Shown: positions 1-8,480 of the stretch, piece by piece
Layout of the letters: every line of letters begins with the position of its first letter
Numbering within the stretch: the stretch's first letter is position 1
Source of the DNA: Comamonas terrigena NBRC 13299
GTDB taxonomy: Bacteria > Pseudomonadota > Gammaproteobacteria > Burkholderiales > Burkholderiaceae_C
NCBI RefSeq assembly: GCF_006740045.1
Contig: NZ_AP019749.1
Span: 2,127,001 to 2,191,000 of the forward strand
Reading direction: 5' to 3'
Length of the DNA: 64,000 nucleotides
Notes under the pieces: generated by a model
What the model saw: only the letters and a program-made list of their open reading frames with translations
Databases searched by the model: none
What the model was told of the DNA's origin: nothing
Made by a program: the position numbers and the translations under genes

Positions 1-1
1 G

Positions 2-610
2 GTGGACATCACGGCCCATGCGCTGACCAAATACCCCAGCGGCGGAGGCGATGTGCTGATGGGCAGCATCATCACCCGCGATGCCAATCTGCACATGCGC
101 ATCAAGCTCACCCATATGCGTCTGGGCATTGGCATTGGTGCCAACGATGCGGAACTGCTGCTGCGCTCTCTGCCCAGCGTGGGTCTGCGTTACCAGGCCC
201 ACGATGTGGCGGCGCGCGATCTGGCGCGGTGGCTGGGCCAGCAGCCGGCCGTGGTGCAGGTGCTGCACCCGGCGCTGGAAGAGGCTCCGGGCCATGTGCA
301 CTGGAAGGCGCTGTGCGGAGCCGCCCACGGCGGCCAAGGTGCCGCAGCAGGCCTGTTCAGCGTGGTGATCGACCCCAAGTACGGGCAGGACGCCGTGGAC
401 CGTTTCTGCGACAGCCTGCAGCTTTTCAAGCTGGGTTACAGCTGGGGCGGCCCCATCAGTCTGGTGGTGCCCTATGACATCGAGCGCATGCGCAGCCAGC
501 CGCATGCGCAGCTCAAGACCGGGACCGTCGTGCGCTTTTCGATCGGTCTGGAGCAGGTCGACGACCTGCGTGCCGACCTGGCGCAGGCGCTGTCTCAGGC
601 GTTTGCCTGA
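2..610 (+). CDS. metC: Cystathionine beta-lyase-type PLP enzyme, 3' end only
   Basis: This is the C-terminal ~202 residues of a Cys/Met-metabolism PLP enzyme (fold type I, gamma family). The first visible residues read VDITAHALTKYPSGG; the Lys of TKYPSGG is the expected Schiff-base lysine, so the cofactor-binding large domain is cut by the window edge and only the small C-terminal domain is complete. Features such as SWGGPISLVVPYD and VRFSIGLEQVDDLRADL near the end are typical of cystathionine beta-lyase (cystathionine to homocysteine, pyruvate and ammonia). The codon at position 2 is GTG but is internal, not a start. A strong terminator follows. Close gamma-family relatives (gamma-synthase, methionine gamma-lyase) cannot be fully excluded from this fragment. 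Confidence 0.8.
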   Translation: MDITAHALTKYPSGGGDVLMGSIITRDANLHMRIKLTHMRLGIGIGANDAELLLRSLPSVGLRYQAHDVAARDLARWLGQQPAVVQVLHPALEEAPGHVHWKALCGAAHGGQGAAAGLFSVVIDPKYGQDAVDRFCDSLQLFKLGYSWGGPISLVVPYDIERMRSQPHAQLKTGTVVRFSIGLEQVDDLRADLAQALSQAFA

Positions 611-630
611 TTGCACTGAGCGTGCGCCGC

Positions 631-660
631 AAAAAAAGCCGGGCATTGCCCGGCTTTTTT
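631..660. terminator. Bidirectional rho-independent terminator
   Basis: A 7-bp GC stem (GCCGGGC / GCCCGGC, loop ATT) is flanked by an A-run on the left and a T-run on the right. It can end both the plus-strand lyase gene and the minus-strand lysine permease gene, which converge here. Confidence 0.9.
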
Positions 661-682
661 GTGGTCGCTGTCCGTGCCGTGT

Positions 683-2161
683 TCAGCGGCTGCCGGAGAG
701 GTCCATTTCTTCGTAGCGCACGATGCGGGTGCCTTTGGCCCATTTGTAGCCGAACCAGATCAGCAGAAACAGCGGCAGGCCGATGTAGGTAGCGATGACG
801 CCGGTCCAGTCGATGCTGTCCTTGGTGAAGGCTTCGTAGTTCTGGCCCAGGGTGATGACCAGGCACAGCACAAAGGCAAAGATGGGGCCGAAGGGAAAGG
901 CTGCTGCGCGGTAGGGTAGCTGGTCCAGCTGGTAGCCCTGTGCTTCGCAGCCTTTGCGGAAGCGGTAATGGCTGATGGCAATGCCCAGCCAGGCCACAAA
1001 ACCGCACATGCCCGACAGGTTCAGCAGCCAGATGTAGACCGCTTGCGGGCTGAAGATATTGGTCAGAAAGCACAGCGCGGCGACCACGGTGGTGGCGACC
1101 AGGGCCATGATCGGCACACCGCGGGCATTGACGTGGGCAAACAAGCGGGGCGCCATGCCTTGCTGGGCCAGCGCATACAGCATGCGGGTGGAGGCATACA
1201 TGCCCGAGTTGCCGGCCGACAGCACCGATGTCAGCACCACGGCATTCATCACGGCCGCGGCACCCAGCAGGCCGGCGCGTTCAAACACCAGGGTGAAGGG
1301 GCTGACGCTGATGTCGCCCACATCGTTCTTCAGCAGTTGCGGATCGGTATAGGGGATCAGCAGGCCGATGATCAGGATGGAGAACACATAGAACAGCAGG
1401 ATCCGCCAGAACACCTTGCGCACGGCGCGGGGCACGTTCCTGGCCGGGTCTTCGGATTCGCCGGCGGCAATGCCGATCAGCTCCGTCCCCTGGAAGGAAA
1501 AGCCCACAATCATGGCCACACCGATCAGCGCGGCAAAACCGCCGGCGAACGGCGCATCTCCGGCGCTGAAGTTGGCGATATTGCCCCACAGGCCTTCGGG
1601 CGCACCGCCTTGCAGGATGCCCAGGATCATCAGCAGGCCCACCGCAATGAAGACCAGCACCGTGGTCACCTTGATGGCGGCAAACCAGAATTCCGACTCG
1701 CCGAAGCCCTTGGCCGACAGGGCGTTGAGCCCCACCATCAGGGCCAGAAACAGTGCGCTCCACAGCACGCCGTTGCTCTCCGGGAACCAGTAGGCCATCA
1801 CCAGCTGGGCGGCCACCAGGTCCACGGCAATCGTCACGGCCCAGTTGTACCAGTAGTTCCAGCCCAGGGCGAAGCCAAAGCCTTCGTCCACATACTTGGC
1901 GCCATAGGTGGCGAACGAGCCGGAGACTGGCAGGTGCGAGGCCATCTCGCCCAGGCTGGTCATCAGGAAGTAGACCATCAGACCGACGACCATATAGGCC
2001 AGCAGTGCGCCGCCGGGGCCTGCTTGCGAGATGGTGGCGCCCGAGGCGACAAACAGGCCGGTGCCGATGGAGCCGCCGATGGCAATCATCGACATATGGC
2101 GCGGCTTGAGGCTGCGGTGCAGCGCGGAAGGCTGGCCGGAAGAGGAGGAATCTGCTGCCAT
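683..2161 (-). CDS. lysP: Lysine-specific APC-family permease
   Basis: A 492-residue amino-acid permease of the APC superfamily with about 12 membrane segments in the inner membrane. Residues 28-41 carry the family motif IGGSIGTGLFVASG, followed by ATISQAGPGGALLAYM and the stretch EGFGFALGWNYWYNWAV, which match E. coli LysP (489 aa) much better than other permeases of the family; lysine/H+ symport is therefore the best call. The N-terminus is a short Ser-rich cytoplasmic tail before RSLKPRHMSMIA. It is transcribed alone toward a shared terminator. Its leader contains two hairpins (see separate entry). A lysine degradation operon lies far away at 53.6-56.6 kb, so catabolic uptake is a possible role. 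Specificity is inferred from similarity only. Confidence 0.85.
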   Translation of the reverse strand: MAADSSSSGQPSALHRSLKPRHMSMIAIGGSIGTGLFVASGATISQAGPGGALLAYMVVGLMVYFLMTSLGEMASHLPVSGSFATYGAKYVDEGFGFALGWNYWYNWAVTIAVDLVAAQLVMAYWFPESNGVLWSALFLALMVGLNALSAKGFGESEFWFAAIKVTTVLVFIAVGLLMILGILQGGAPEGLWGNIANFSAGDAPFAGGFAALIGVAMIVGFSFQGTELIGIAAGESEDPARNVPRAVRKVFWRILLFYVFSILIIGLLIPYTDPQLLKNDVGDISVSPFTLVFERAGLLGAAAVMNAVVLTSVLSAGNSGMYASTRMLYALAQQGMAPRLFAHVNARGVPIMALVATTVVAALCFLTNIFSPQAVYIWLLNLSGMCGFVAWLGIAISHYRFRKGCEAQGYQLDQLPYRAAAFPFGPIFAFVLCLVITLGQNYEAFTKDSIDWTGVIATYIGLPLFLLIWFGYKWAKGTRIVRYEEMDLSGSR

Positions 2162-2541
2162 GGGTGATGCAGTCGTATCGTCAAAAAAGCAAGATCCCAG
2201 GCGGTGGCCTGGTTGCCCGCACCAAAGACAAAGGCCGCAGACAATGCGGCCTTGAAAGCTGGAACGGGGGCGTTCGGAGGCAGATTGTGCGCGATGGGGT
2301 GCATCGCCGGAGACGATGGGGTTAATGACCCTACAGGCAGTTTAGAGCTGCTAATGCCCGTCGTGTGTGGGCTGCCAGGGGCACCGGGACGTGGGCACCA
2401 CGCAGCGCTGTGCGTGATCCTGCTGGTTGCGGGCCGTGCTCTGCGCCGGCCATGAACGTTGCGGCCCCTGGATGGCTGCCGCAGGGACCCAAACGCGGTT
2501 TAATCGCTGCATTGGCAATGCCCCCTGGGCTGGAGTTTTGC
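2162..2541. other. Gap between lysP and pirin gene: lysP leader hairpins
   Basis: This 380-base stretch separates two divergently read genes. On the minus strand it must hold the lysP promoter and leader. Two hairpins are visible there: AAGGCCGC / GCGGCCTT at 2231-2253, followed on the minus strand by TTTGTCTTT, and CCAGGC / GCCTGG at 2197-2212, followed on the minus strand by GATCTTGCTTTTTT. Both look like weak intrinsic terminators and could attenuate lysP. No supported coding region was found; an open frame extending the pirin gene upstream to 2365 lacks homology-like content. Confidence 0.45.
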
Positions 2542-3441
2542 ATGACCGATCACACGGCTTTGGAGATTCAACGCATCGCACCCCGCAGCAGCGACCTGGG
2601 CGAAGGCCTGATGGTGGCGCGCACCTTGCCCAGCCGGGCACGCCGCATGGTGGGGGCCTGGTGCTTTCTGGACCATATCGGCCCGACGCATTTTGCGGAC
2701 GGCCAGGGCCTGCACGTGGGCGCGCATCCGCACACGCGTCTGCAGACCTTCACCTGGATGATCGAGGGTGAAATTCTGCACCGCGACAGCCTGGGCAACG
2801 AGCAGGTGATCCGACCCGGACAGGTCAATCTGATGACGGCGGGCCATGGCATTTCCCATACGGAGGATTCGGCGCAGCCCGGTCAGCGCCTGCATGCGGC
2901 CCAGCTGTGGATTGCCTTGCCCGATGCAGTGGCCGAATGCCCGCCGGACTTTGCCCATTACCCGGATCTGCCCCAATGGAACGACGCCCAGGCACCCGCG
3001 GTGCGCTGCGCGCTGATGGCCGGTCAGTACGCCGGCCATACTGCGCCCACGGCGGTGCATTCCCCGTTGCTGGGGCTGGAGTTGCGCAACACCGGCAGCA
3101 CGCCGGTCACGGTGGCACTGGCATTGGCACCGGGTTTCGAGCATGGGCTGATGGCGCTGGAAGGCGGCTTCACTCTGGCAGGTCAGGACTTTGCCATGGA
3201 CGAGCTGGCCTATGTGGCCCCCGGGCCTGACCAGGCTGCGCTGCAGCTGGCGCCGGGCGCGCGCGTGCTGCTGCTGGGCGGCACGCCGCTGGGCGAGGCC
3301 GTGACCATGTGGTGGAATTTTGTCGGTCCGGACCTGGCCAGTATCCGGGGTTACCGCGCCGAATGGGAAGCGGCCAGCCCGCGCTTTGGCAGTGTGCCCG
3401 GCGGGGAAGGGCGGCGCATTGCGGCCCCTGCCTTGCCGTGA
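2542..3441 (+). CDS. Pirin family protein
   Basis: A 299-residue bicupin of the pirin family. The N-terminal cupin holds the metal ligands: H62 and H64 in AHPHTRLQT, and H106 and E108 in GHGISHTED, matching the His-His-His-Glu iron site of pirins. Bacterial pirins have been linked to quercetinase activity or to modulation of central metabolism, but the natural substrate here is unknown. The ATG at 2542 was chosen because the family begins just before this point (MTDHTALEIQRI), although the frame is open for another 59 codons upstream. The stop overlaps the GTG start of the next gene, so the two are probably co-translated. Confidence 0.85.
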   Translation: MTDHTALEIQRIAPRSSDLGEGLMVARTLPSRARRMVGAWCFLDHIGPTHFADGQGLHVGAHPHTRLQTFTWMIEGEILHRDSLGNEQVIRPGQVNLMTAGHGISHTEDSAQPGQRLHAAQLWIALPDAVAECPPDFAHYPDLPQWNDAQAPAVRCALMAGQYAGHTAPTAVHSPLLGLELRNTGSTPVTVALALAPGFEHGLMALEGGFTLAGQDFAMDELAYVAPGPDQAALQLAPGARVLLLGGTPLGEAVTMWWNFVGPDLASIRGYRAEWEAASPRFGSVPGGEGRRIAAPALP

Positions 3442-3953
3442 GCCCCCCTGACGCCACACAGCAGGGGGGACGCCGTGCCCTGTGGCGCACCCAGCTGGGC
3501 ATGGCGCTGTTCTGGCTGGCGGCGCTGGGTGCGCTTTACCTGGCCATGGACCGCTGGCTGCAGCCCGCTGTGATCACCGTGCAGGCCGATGGCAGCGTGC
3601 AGCTGCAGCGCCACCGGAACGGGCATTTCTATGCCGCTGGGCATGTCAATGGCCAACCGGTGCAGTTCATGGTGGACACCGGCGCGACGGCGGTGGCGGT
3701 GACCGATGCCCTGGCCGAAGCCGCCGGGCTGCGTGGCGGGCGGTCCGCCACTTTTTCCACCGCCAACGGCGACCGCCAGGGCCGGCTGGTGCGTGCCGAC
3801 ACGGTGGCCGTGGGGCCGCTCACGGTGCACCAGCTGACGGTGGGCACGGGCTACACCGGTGCCACACCGCAGTCCGCGCTGCTGGGGCAGAATTTCCTGC
3901 GGCACTTCGACGTGCGCATGCAGGGCGATGTGATGGAGCTGCGCCCACGCTGA
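3438..3953 (+). CDS. Membrane-anchored retropepsin-like aspartic protease (TIGR02281 type)
   Basis: A 171-residue protein with one N-terminal membrane helix (about residues 21-38, preceded by the basic RRALWR) and a periplasmic single-domain aspartic protease fold. DTGAT at residues 80-84 is the catalytic motif; a dimer would be needed for activity, as in retropepsins. The second half contains ALLGQNFLRHFDV, the conserved LGxxFL-type segment of this clan AA family. The GTG at 3438 overlaps the TGA of the pirin gene (GTGA); an internal ATG at 3501 would remove the charged N-terminal segment and is less likely. The physiological substrate is not known for these proteins. Confidence 0.8.
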   Translation: MSPPDATQQGGRRALWRTQLGMALFWLAALGALYLAMDRWLQPAVITVQADGSVQLQRHRNGHFYAAGHVNGQPVQFMVDTGATAVAVTDALAEAAGLRGGRSATFSTANGDRQGRLVRADTVAVGPLTVHQLTVGTGYTGATPQSALLGQNFLRHFDVRMQGDVMELRPR

Positions 3954-3975
3954 GCCCACATTGAGTCCACATTGA
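3951..3975 (+). repeat. 11-base direct repeat creating stops in three frames
   Basis: The stop codon region of the protease gene is duplicated: TGAGCCCACAT, TGAGTCCACAT, then TGAGCC. TGA triplets fall at 3951, 3962 and 3973, one in each reading frame. Confidence 0.7.
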
Positions 3976-4145
3976 GCCTGCGCTCGCCGTGCGGCGGCGC
4001 TGTGAGGCCTGGCCGAGGATGGGGCTGCAGGGGCGGGCGCCCGGCTGAATGCGGGCCGCTGGCATCCATGCCCGTGGGGTCTGCGCGTGGGGGCGGACAT
4101 GCCCGCGCCATCATCACCCACCCTGCCACTTGCCATTAGCGGCAT

Positions 4146-4170
4146 GAAAAAAGCAGCCCGCAGGCTGCTT
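4146..4170 (-). terminator. Terminator of the ABC importer operon
   Basis: Stem AAGCAGCC / GGCTGCTT with a CGCA loop; read on the minus strand it is followed by a T-run. It lies 24 bases past the stop of the ATPase gene. Confidence 0.9.
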
Positions 4171-4193
4171 GGGAAGGGGGCGCAGGGGACGGA

Positions 4194-4988
4194 TCAGCCC
4201 AGCAGCAGGGCGTCGTCCGCCAGTTTTTCGCCGCGCACCTTCTCGAACATGTGCAGCAGATCGGGTACGTCCATCTGGGCGCGCTCTTCGCCGCTGACGT
4301 CCAGCACCACGTTGCCCTGGTGCAGCATCACGGTGCGCTCGCCCACGTCCAGGGCCTGGCGCATGCTGTGCGTCACCATCATGGTGGTCAGCTTGCTCTC
4401 GGCCACGATGCGGGCGGTGAGTTGCAGCACGAAGTCGGCGGTGCGGGGGTCCAGCGCGGCGGTGTGTTCGTCCAGCAGCAGGATGCGCGAGGGCTGCAGT
4501 GCCGCCATCAGCAGGCTCACGGCCTGGCGCTGGCCGCCCGACAGCAGACCGATGCGGTCTGTGAGGCGGTTTTCCAGGCCCAGGCCCAGCGTGGCCAGAC
4601 GTTCGCGGTACAGCTCGCGGTTCTGGGCCTTGACGGCACTGCTCAGACCGCGCGATGTGCCGCGGCGGTGGGCCAGGGCCATGTTTTCTTCGATGGTCAG
4701 GTCCTCGCAGGTGCCGGCCATCGGATCCTGAAAGACGCGGGCCACCCGGTGGGCACGGTCCCAGACGGGGCGGCGTGTCATGTCTTCGCCGGCAATGTGG
4801 ATGCTGCCCTTGTCCACGCTCTGGTCGCCGGAGATGGCGTTCAGGAAGGTGGACTTGCCGGCCCCGTTGGAGCCGATGACGGTGACAAACTGGCCGTCCG
4901 GAATGTCCAGCGACAGGCCGCGCAGCGCGCGGGTTTCGATGGGCGTGCCGGGGTTGAAGGTGAGTTCGAGTTTTTTGGCGCTCAGCAT
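4194..4988 (-). CDS. ABC transporter ATP-binding protein (partner of ABC_sub_bind/BPD_transp_2 system)
   Basis: A 264-residue cytoplasmic ATPase. Walker A is GSNGAGKS (39-46), the signature LSGGQRQ (149-155), and Walker B ILLLDEHTAALD (169-180); note His after the catalytic Glu (DEH), as in LivF/LivG-like and related import ATPases. It is the last gene of a three-gene operon (binding protein, permease, ATPase). The set resembles the TrpXYZ-type systems described in Gram-positives, where the binding protein has a PF04392 fold, but the ligand in this organism is unknown. Start at 4988 gives MLSAKKLELTF, a normal N-terminus. Confidence 0.88.
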   Translation of the reverse strand: MLSAKKLELTFNPGTPIETRALRGLSLDIPDGQFVTVIGSNGAGKSTFLNAISGDQSVDKGSIHIAGEDMTRRPVWDRAHRVARVFQDPMAGTCEDLTIEENMALAHRRGTSRGLSSAVKAQNRELYRERLATLGLGLENRLTDRIGLLSGGQRQAVSLLMAALQPSRILLLDEHTAALDPRTADFVLQLTARIVAESKLTTMMVTHSMRQALDVGERTVMLHQGNVVLDVSGEERAQMDVPDLLHMFEKVRGEKLADDALLLG

Positions 4989-5019
4989 GGGTTCACAACT
5001 TTCTTCAATGGTGGGCGCA

Positions 5020-5904
5020 TCAGGGCTTGCGGCTCCACTTGCGCTTGAGCTGGGGAATCACCAGCGCCACGGTCACGAGCAGGGCGGTCACCAGGTTCAG
5101 ATCCTGGGCCTTGAGGCCTATGAAGTCGCTGTTCAGCGCTGCTGCAATGAAGAAACGGTAGACGATGGCACCCACCACCACGGCCAGCGTGCACCAGACG
5201 ATCTTGCGCGAAGGCAGGATGGATTCACCCACGATCACGGCGGCCAGGCCGATCACGATGGTGCCGATACCCATGGAGATATCGGAGCCGCCCTGGGTCT
5301 GTACGAACATGGCGCCGGCCAGGCCCACCAGGGCGTTCGAGATGGCCATGCCCAGCAGGATCATGCCGCCGGTGTTCACGCCCTGGGAGCGGGCCATGCG
5401 GGCGTTGGAGCCGGTGGCACGAATGGCCAGGCCGCGTTCGGTGGCGAAGAACCAGTCCAGTGCCAGCTTGGCCGCGACCACGATCGCCAGCAGCAGCAGC
5501 GGGCGGAAGATGTAGTCGTCAATGCCCTCGGGCTGGAGCATGTTGAAGATGGTGGGGTCGTTGATCAGCGGGATGTTGGGGCCGCCCATGACGCGCAGGT
5601 TCACGGAGTACAGCGCAATCATCATCAGGATGGAGGCCAGCAGGTCCATGATCTTCAGACGCACATTCAGCCAGCCGGTGATCAGCCCGGCCACGGCGCC
5701 GGCCGCGGTGGCGGCCAATGTGGCCAGCCAGGGATTGATGCCGGCGGCAATCAGCACGGCGCAGACCGCGCCACCCAGAGGGAAGCTGCCGTCCACGGTC
5801 AGGTCGGGAAAGCGCAGCAGGCGGAACGAAATGAAGACACCGAGCGCCACGAGGGCGAAGATCAGGCCGATTTCGATGGCGCCGAAAAATGAGAACAGGG
5901 ACAT
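5020..5904 (-). CDS. ABC transporter permease (BPD_transp_2 family)
   Basis: A 294-residue inner-membrane permease with about eight to nine hydrophobic segments, of the branched-chain amino acid / ribose permease superfamily. Recognisable segments are GVFISFRLLRFPDLTVDGSF near the N-terminus and GNIP-like GGPNIPLIND in the middle. The ATG at 5904 (MSLFSFFGAIEIG) begins directly at the first membrane helix; the frame is open for 31 more codons upstream, but those encode a non-family sequence that overlaps the intergenic hairpins. It lies between the binding-protein gene and the ATPase gene and works with both. Confidence 0.87.
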   Translation of the reverse strand: MSLFSFFGAIEIGLIFALVALGVFISFRLLRFPDLTVDGSFPLGGAVCAVLIAAGINPWLATLAATAAGAVAGLITGWLNVRLKIMDLLASILMMIALYSVNLRVMGGPNIPLINDPTIFNMLQPEGIDDYIFRPLLLLAIVVAAKLALDWFFATERGLAIRATGSNARMARSQGVNTGGMILLGMAISNALVGLAGAMFVQTQGGSDISMGIGTIVIGLAAVIVGESILPSRKIVWCTLAVVVGAIVYRFFIAAALNSDFIGLKAQDLNLVTALLVTVALVIPQLKRKWSRKP

Positions 5905-5949
5905 GGACGGGGGCAGGCGCCGGGCGCCACACTTGGGGGGGAATGAACA

Positions 5950-6005
5950 AAGGCAGGGCCAAGTGTACTTGGCGCCTGCCTTGGGTCTGCCCGGCAAGGG
6001 CAGAC
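5950..6005 (-). other. Tandem hairpins between binding-protein and permease genes
   Basis: Two adjacent inverted repeats: GTCTGCCC / GGGCAGAC at 5985-6005 (5-base loop) and a longer one at 5950-5982 (AAGGCAGGGCCAAG / CTTGGC-G-CCTGCCTT, 4-base loop, one bulged G). On the minus strand they lie just downstream of the binding-protein stop codon. Such structures often protect the upstream message or cause partial termination, giving more binding protein than permease. Confidence 0.6.
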
Positions 6006-6037
6006 AACACTCAGGGGATGGAAGGGCCCGAAAGGGC

Positions 6038-7006
6038 TTACTTCACCACCTCAGCGGCGGACTTCACCAGTTCGTCGCTCAGCTTGATGCCTTGCTTCTC
6101 GGCAGCGCCGGGGTTCACGAACAGTTCCATCTTGGTGCTGACTTCAGGCTTGATGGCGCCGGGCTTTTCACCCTTGAGGATGCGCACCACCATGCGGCCG
6201 GTCTGCTCGCCCAGATCGCGGTAGTTGATGCCATAGGCAGCCACAGCGCCGCGCTTGACGGAGTCGGTGTCCGAAGCCACCAGCGGGATCTTGGCGTCCT
6301 GGCCGACCTTGACCAGCGATTCGTAGGCCGACACCACGTTGTTGTCGGTGTTGGTGTAGATCACGTCCACTTTGCCGATCAGCGAACGGGCGGCGCTGCC
6401 CACGTCCACGGAACGGGGGGCGGCGGCTTCCACCAGGGTCAGGCCCAGGGTGGGCAGCAGCTTCTGCAGTTCCTTGACCACGACCACCGAGTTGGCTTCG
6501 CCGGGGTTGTAGACCATGCCGATGCGCTTGGCGTTCGGTGCGACCTTCTTGACCAGCTCCATCTGCTTGTCCAGGGCCAGCAGGTCGGACACGCCGGTCA
6601 CGTTGGTCTTGGACGGTTCCCAGCTGGGCACCAGCTTGGCGGCCACGGGGTCGGTCACGGCGGAGAACACCACGGGCACGGTCTTGCTGGCGGCGACCAC
6701 GGCCTGGGCCGAGGGGGTGGCGATGGCGACGATGGCATCGGGCTTGTCACCCACGAACTTGCGGGCGATCTGGGCGGCGGTGCCGGTGTTGCCCTGGGCG
6801 CTTTGGTACTGCCACTTCAGGCTCTTGCCTTCTTCGTAGCCGGCGGCCTTCAGCGCGTCCTTGACGCCGTCACGCACGGCGTCCAGGGCCGGGTGTTCGA
6901 CGATGGCAGTCACCGCCACGGACTTTTGCTCGGCCGCTTGTGCGGGGGCGATGGCAGCGATGGCCAGTGCCATTGCACCCAGCGGTGCCCAGGTCAGATG
7001 CTTCAT
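6038..7006 (-). CDS. ABC transporter substrate-binding protein (ABC_sub_bind, PF04392-like)
   Basis: A 322-residue periplasmic binding protein. Residues 1-23 form a signal peptide (MKHLTWAPLGAMALAIAAIA, cleavage after AQA). The mature part carries family segments such as VTAIVEHPALDAVRDGVKDAL and VFSAVTDPVAAKLV and IGMVYNPGEANS, typical of the TrpX/PF04392 binding proteins. The ATG at 7006 is preceded by a GGAG ribosome-binding site in GCTGGAGATAGCTAC. It is the first gene of the importer operon. Ligands reported for relatives include aromatic amino acids; the ligand here is not deducible from the sequence. Confidence 0.87.
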   Translation of the reverse strand: MKHLTWAPLGAMALAIAAIAPAQAAEQKSVAVTAIVEHPALDAVRDGVKDALKAAGYEEGKSLKWQYQSAQGNTGTAAQIARKFVGDKPDAIVAIATPSAQAVVAASKTVPVVFSAVTDPVAAKLVPSWEPSKTNVTGVSDLLALDKQMELVKKVAPNAKRIGMVYNPGEANSVVVVKELQKLLPTLGLTLVEAAAPRSVDVGSAARSLIGKVDVIYTNTDNNVVSAYESLVKVGQDAKIPLVASDTDSVKRGAVAAYGINYRDLGEQTGRMVVRILKGEKPGAIKPEVSTKMELFVNPGAAEKQGIKLSDELVKSAAEVVK

Positions 7007-7690
7007 GTAGCTATCTCCAGCTTTTGTTGGTTTGGAATGCCTGCTGTGTTTGCGAGAAGGGGCTGCGCAGGACCTTGCTGCTCCTCGGCGGGCAAGTCTA
7101 AAGCACGACCGTGCCGAATGGAGTGCGGCGAAACACTGGTTTGTGACGCTTTTCTGACGGCGTGCAGTTTTCCTGCAGGCCACGCTGCGGGTTTGCACTT
7201 AGATACAAGGGCTGCGCAAAAAAACACACGAAAAAATGCCCGTGCAGCCATATCTATGCTGTGTCAGAAGCTATGGTTTTTTCTGGTGCAGCCCGGGGTG
7301 TGCGGTGCACCAATCTGCTGCAATTTCCCGCAGTTCACGCACTCTTTGATGCCAGGCGCAGCGCGCGTGAGCGATGGTGGTGCGCGCGGAGCCGACCGCT
7401 GCTGGAGAAGATGGTCGCCGTGTCCGCCCCGGCTTTTTTGCACTCAGACAAATGAGACGCTGACTTTCACTGCTTGCTGGTGGGCAAATACCAGTCACCC
7501 CATCAGCAAAGGCCGCAGGGCATGCGCAGGGAAACAGGCATGGAACGGTGGCCTTTGCTGATGCGCCGCCTGTCCATCCGGGACTTGATGGCAGGCAGCA
7601 TATTGTGTAGGTGGCGTTCGGGGGCATCGAGTTCCCCGGGCGCGATGATAAACGGCCGCCATGGGCTGGCCGCCGCAGCCGTGCGCCGCT
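7007..7690. other. 684-base intergenic region, promoter of the ABC importer
   Basis: No supported gene on either strand. The right edge is the 3' end of the methyltransferase gene and the left edge the start of the importer operon, so the operon promoter and leader must lie here. A/T-richer stretches occur around 7200-7245 and 7430-7470. I could not define a convincing promoter or structured RNA; a small RNA cannot be excluded. Confidence 0.4.
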
Positions 7691-8344
7691 TCAGCGGTGC
7701 AGCTCGTATTCCAGCGCCCAGAAGTAGTCCCAGACATGGTGTTGACTGCGGTAGGCCCAGGGGGCCACGGCGGCCAGCAACTGCTCGCGGCTGGGGAAGT
7801 TCTTCAGCACCCGGTGCACCGATCCATCGGCCAGCGGGCGCAGCTGGTAGCTGTTGCCGGCTGCGTCGCGCTCGGCAATCGGGGTGTTGCTGCCGGGCAC
7901 ATACCGGTTGTCCATGAAGACCACGCGCGCGCCGGGTTGCAGCACCGCGTGCAGGCTCTGCAAAAAGGCGGGAATGCGCTCCAGCGGAATGTGCGACCAC
8001 CAGAAACCGGCCAAGGCCGCCTCAAAGGGCAGGCCGCTGGCATCGTGCGCGGGTGGCTGGTAGGCATCGCCGATCTGCAGCTGCACCTGCGGAAAGCGTG
8101 CCGCTGGCATGCGCGTGCGGGCGATCTGCAGGGTCTCGGTGGCGCTGTCGATGCCCAGCACACGGGTGGCGTGGGGCGCGTAGAACGGTGTCCAGTAACC
8201 GGTGCCGCAGGCGATCTCCAGCACCGAGCGGCCGCTGAACACGCCGGGCAGCCAGGCTTCCATCTGGCGCAGATCGGCCTGGCGCTCAGGCTTGCGGTAG
8301 ATCTGGTCGTATTCGCCGGCGCGGGCGGCGTAGTAGTCCTGCAT
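7691..8344 (-). CDS. Class I SAM-dependent methyltransferase
   Basis: A 217-residue Rossmann-fold methyltransferase. Motif I is VLEIACGTGYW (41-51) and the acidic residue ending strand 2 is in VLGIDSATE, so AdoMet binding is well supported. The later segment GFWWSHIP and the FMDNRYVPGSNTPI loop likely shape the acceptor site; the acceptor is unknown. The ATG at 8344 has a strong site GAAGGAGGAAGGC just upstream, which decides the start. It lies downstream of the ETF-QO gene on the same strand, but a terminator separates them, so it is probably a separate unit. Confidence 0.85.
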   Translation of the reverse strand: MQDYYAARAGEYDQIYRKPERQADLRQMEAWLPGVFSGRSVLEIACGTGYWTPFYAPHATRVLGIDSATETLQIARTRMPAARFPQVQLQIGDAYQPPAHDASGLPFEAALAGFWWSHIPLERIPAFLQSLHAVLQPGARVVFMDNRYVPGSNTPIAERDAAGNSYQLRPLADGSVHRVLKNFPSREQLLAAVAPWAYRSQHHVWDYFWALEYELHR

Positions 8345-8432
8345 GCCTTCCTCCTTCTGGTTGATTCTGGTGCATCCCTCCCGCACGCGCCACCCAGCGT
8401 GTTGCGTTGCGGTGGATGCCTGATTTCGGGCG

Positions 8433-8457
8433 AAAAAAAGGCCTGCAGAGCAGGCCG
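8433..8457 (-). terminator. Terminator of the ETF-QO gene
   Basis: Stem GGCCTGC / GCAGGCC with AGA(G) loop; on the minus strand it is followed by a T-run. It lies 24 bases beyond the ETF-QO stop codon. Confidence 0.85.
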
Positions 8458-8480
8458 GGTGTGCACAGAGTGCCTGGGGT

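Noticed and set aside
5522..7561. Long plus-strand frame across the ABC importer genes
   Set aside because: Antisense to two genes with strong family evidence; low-complexity His/Gly content.
7007..7690. Riboswitch or small RNA in the importer leader
   Set aside because: No recognisable conserved core or convincing structure was found by eye; a covariance-model search would be needed.
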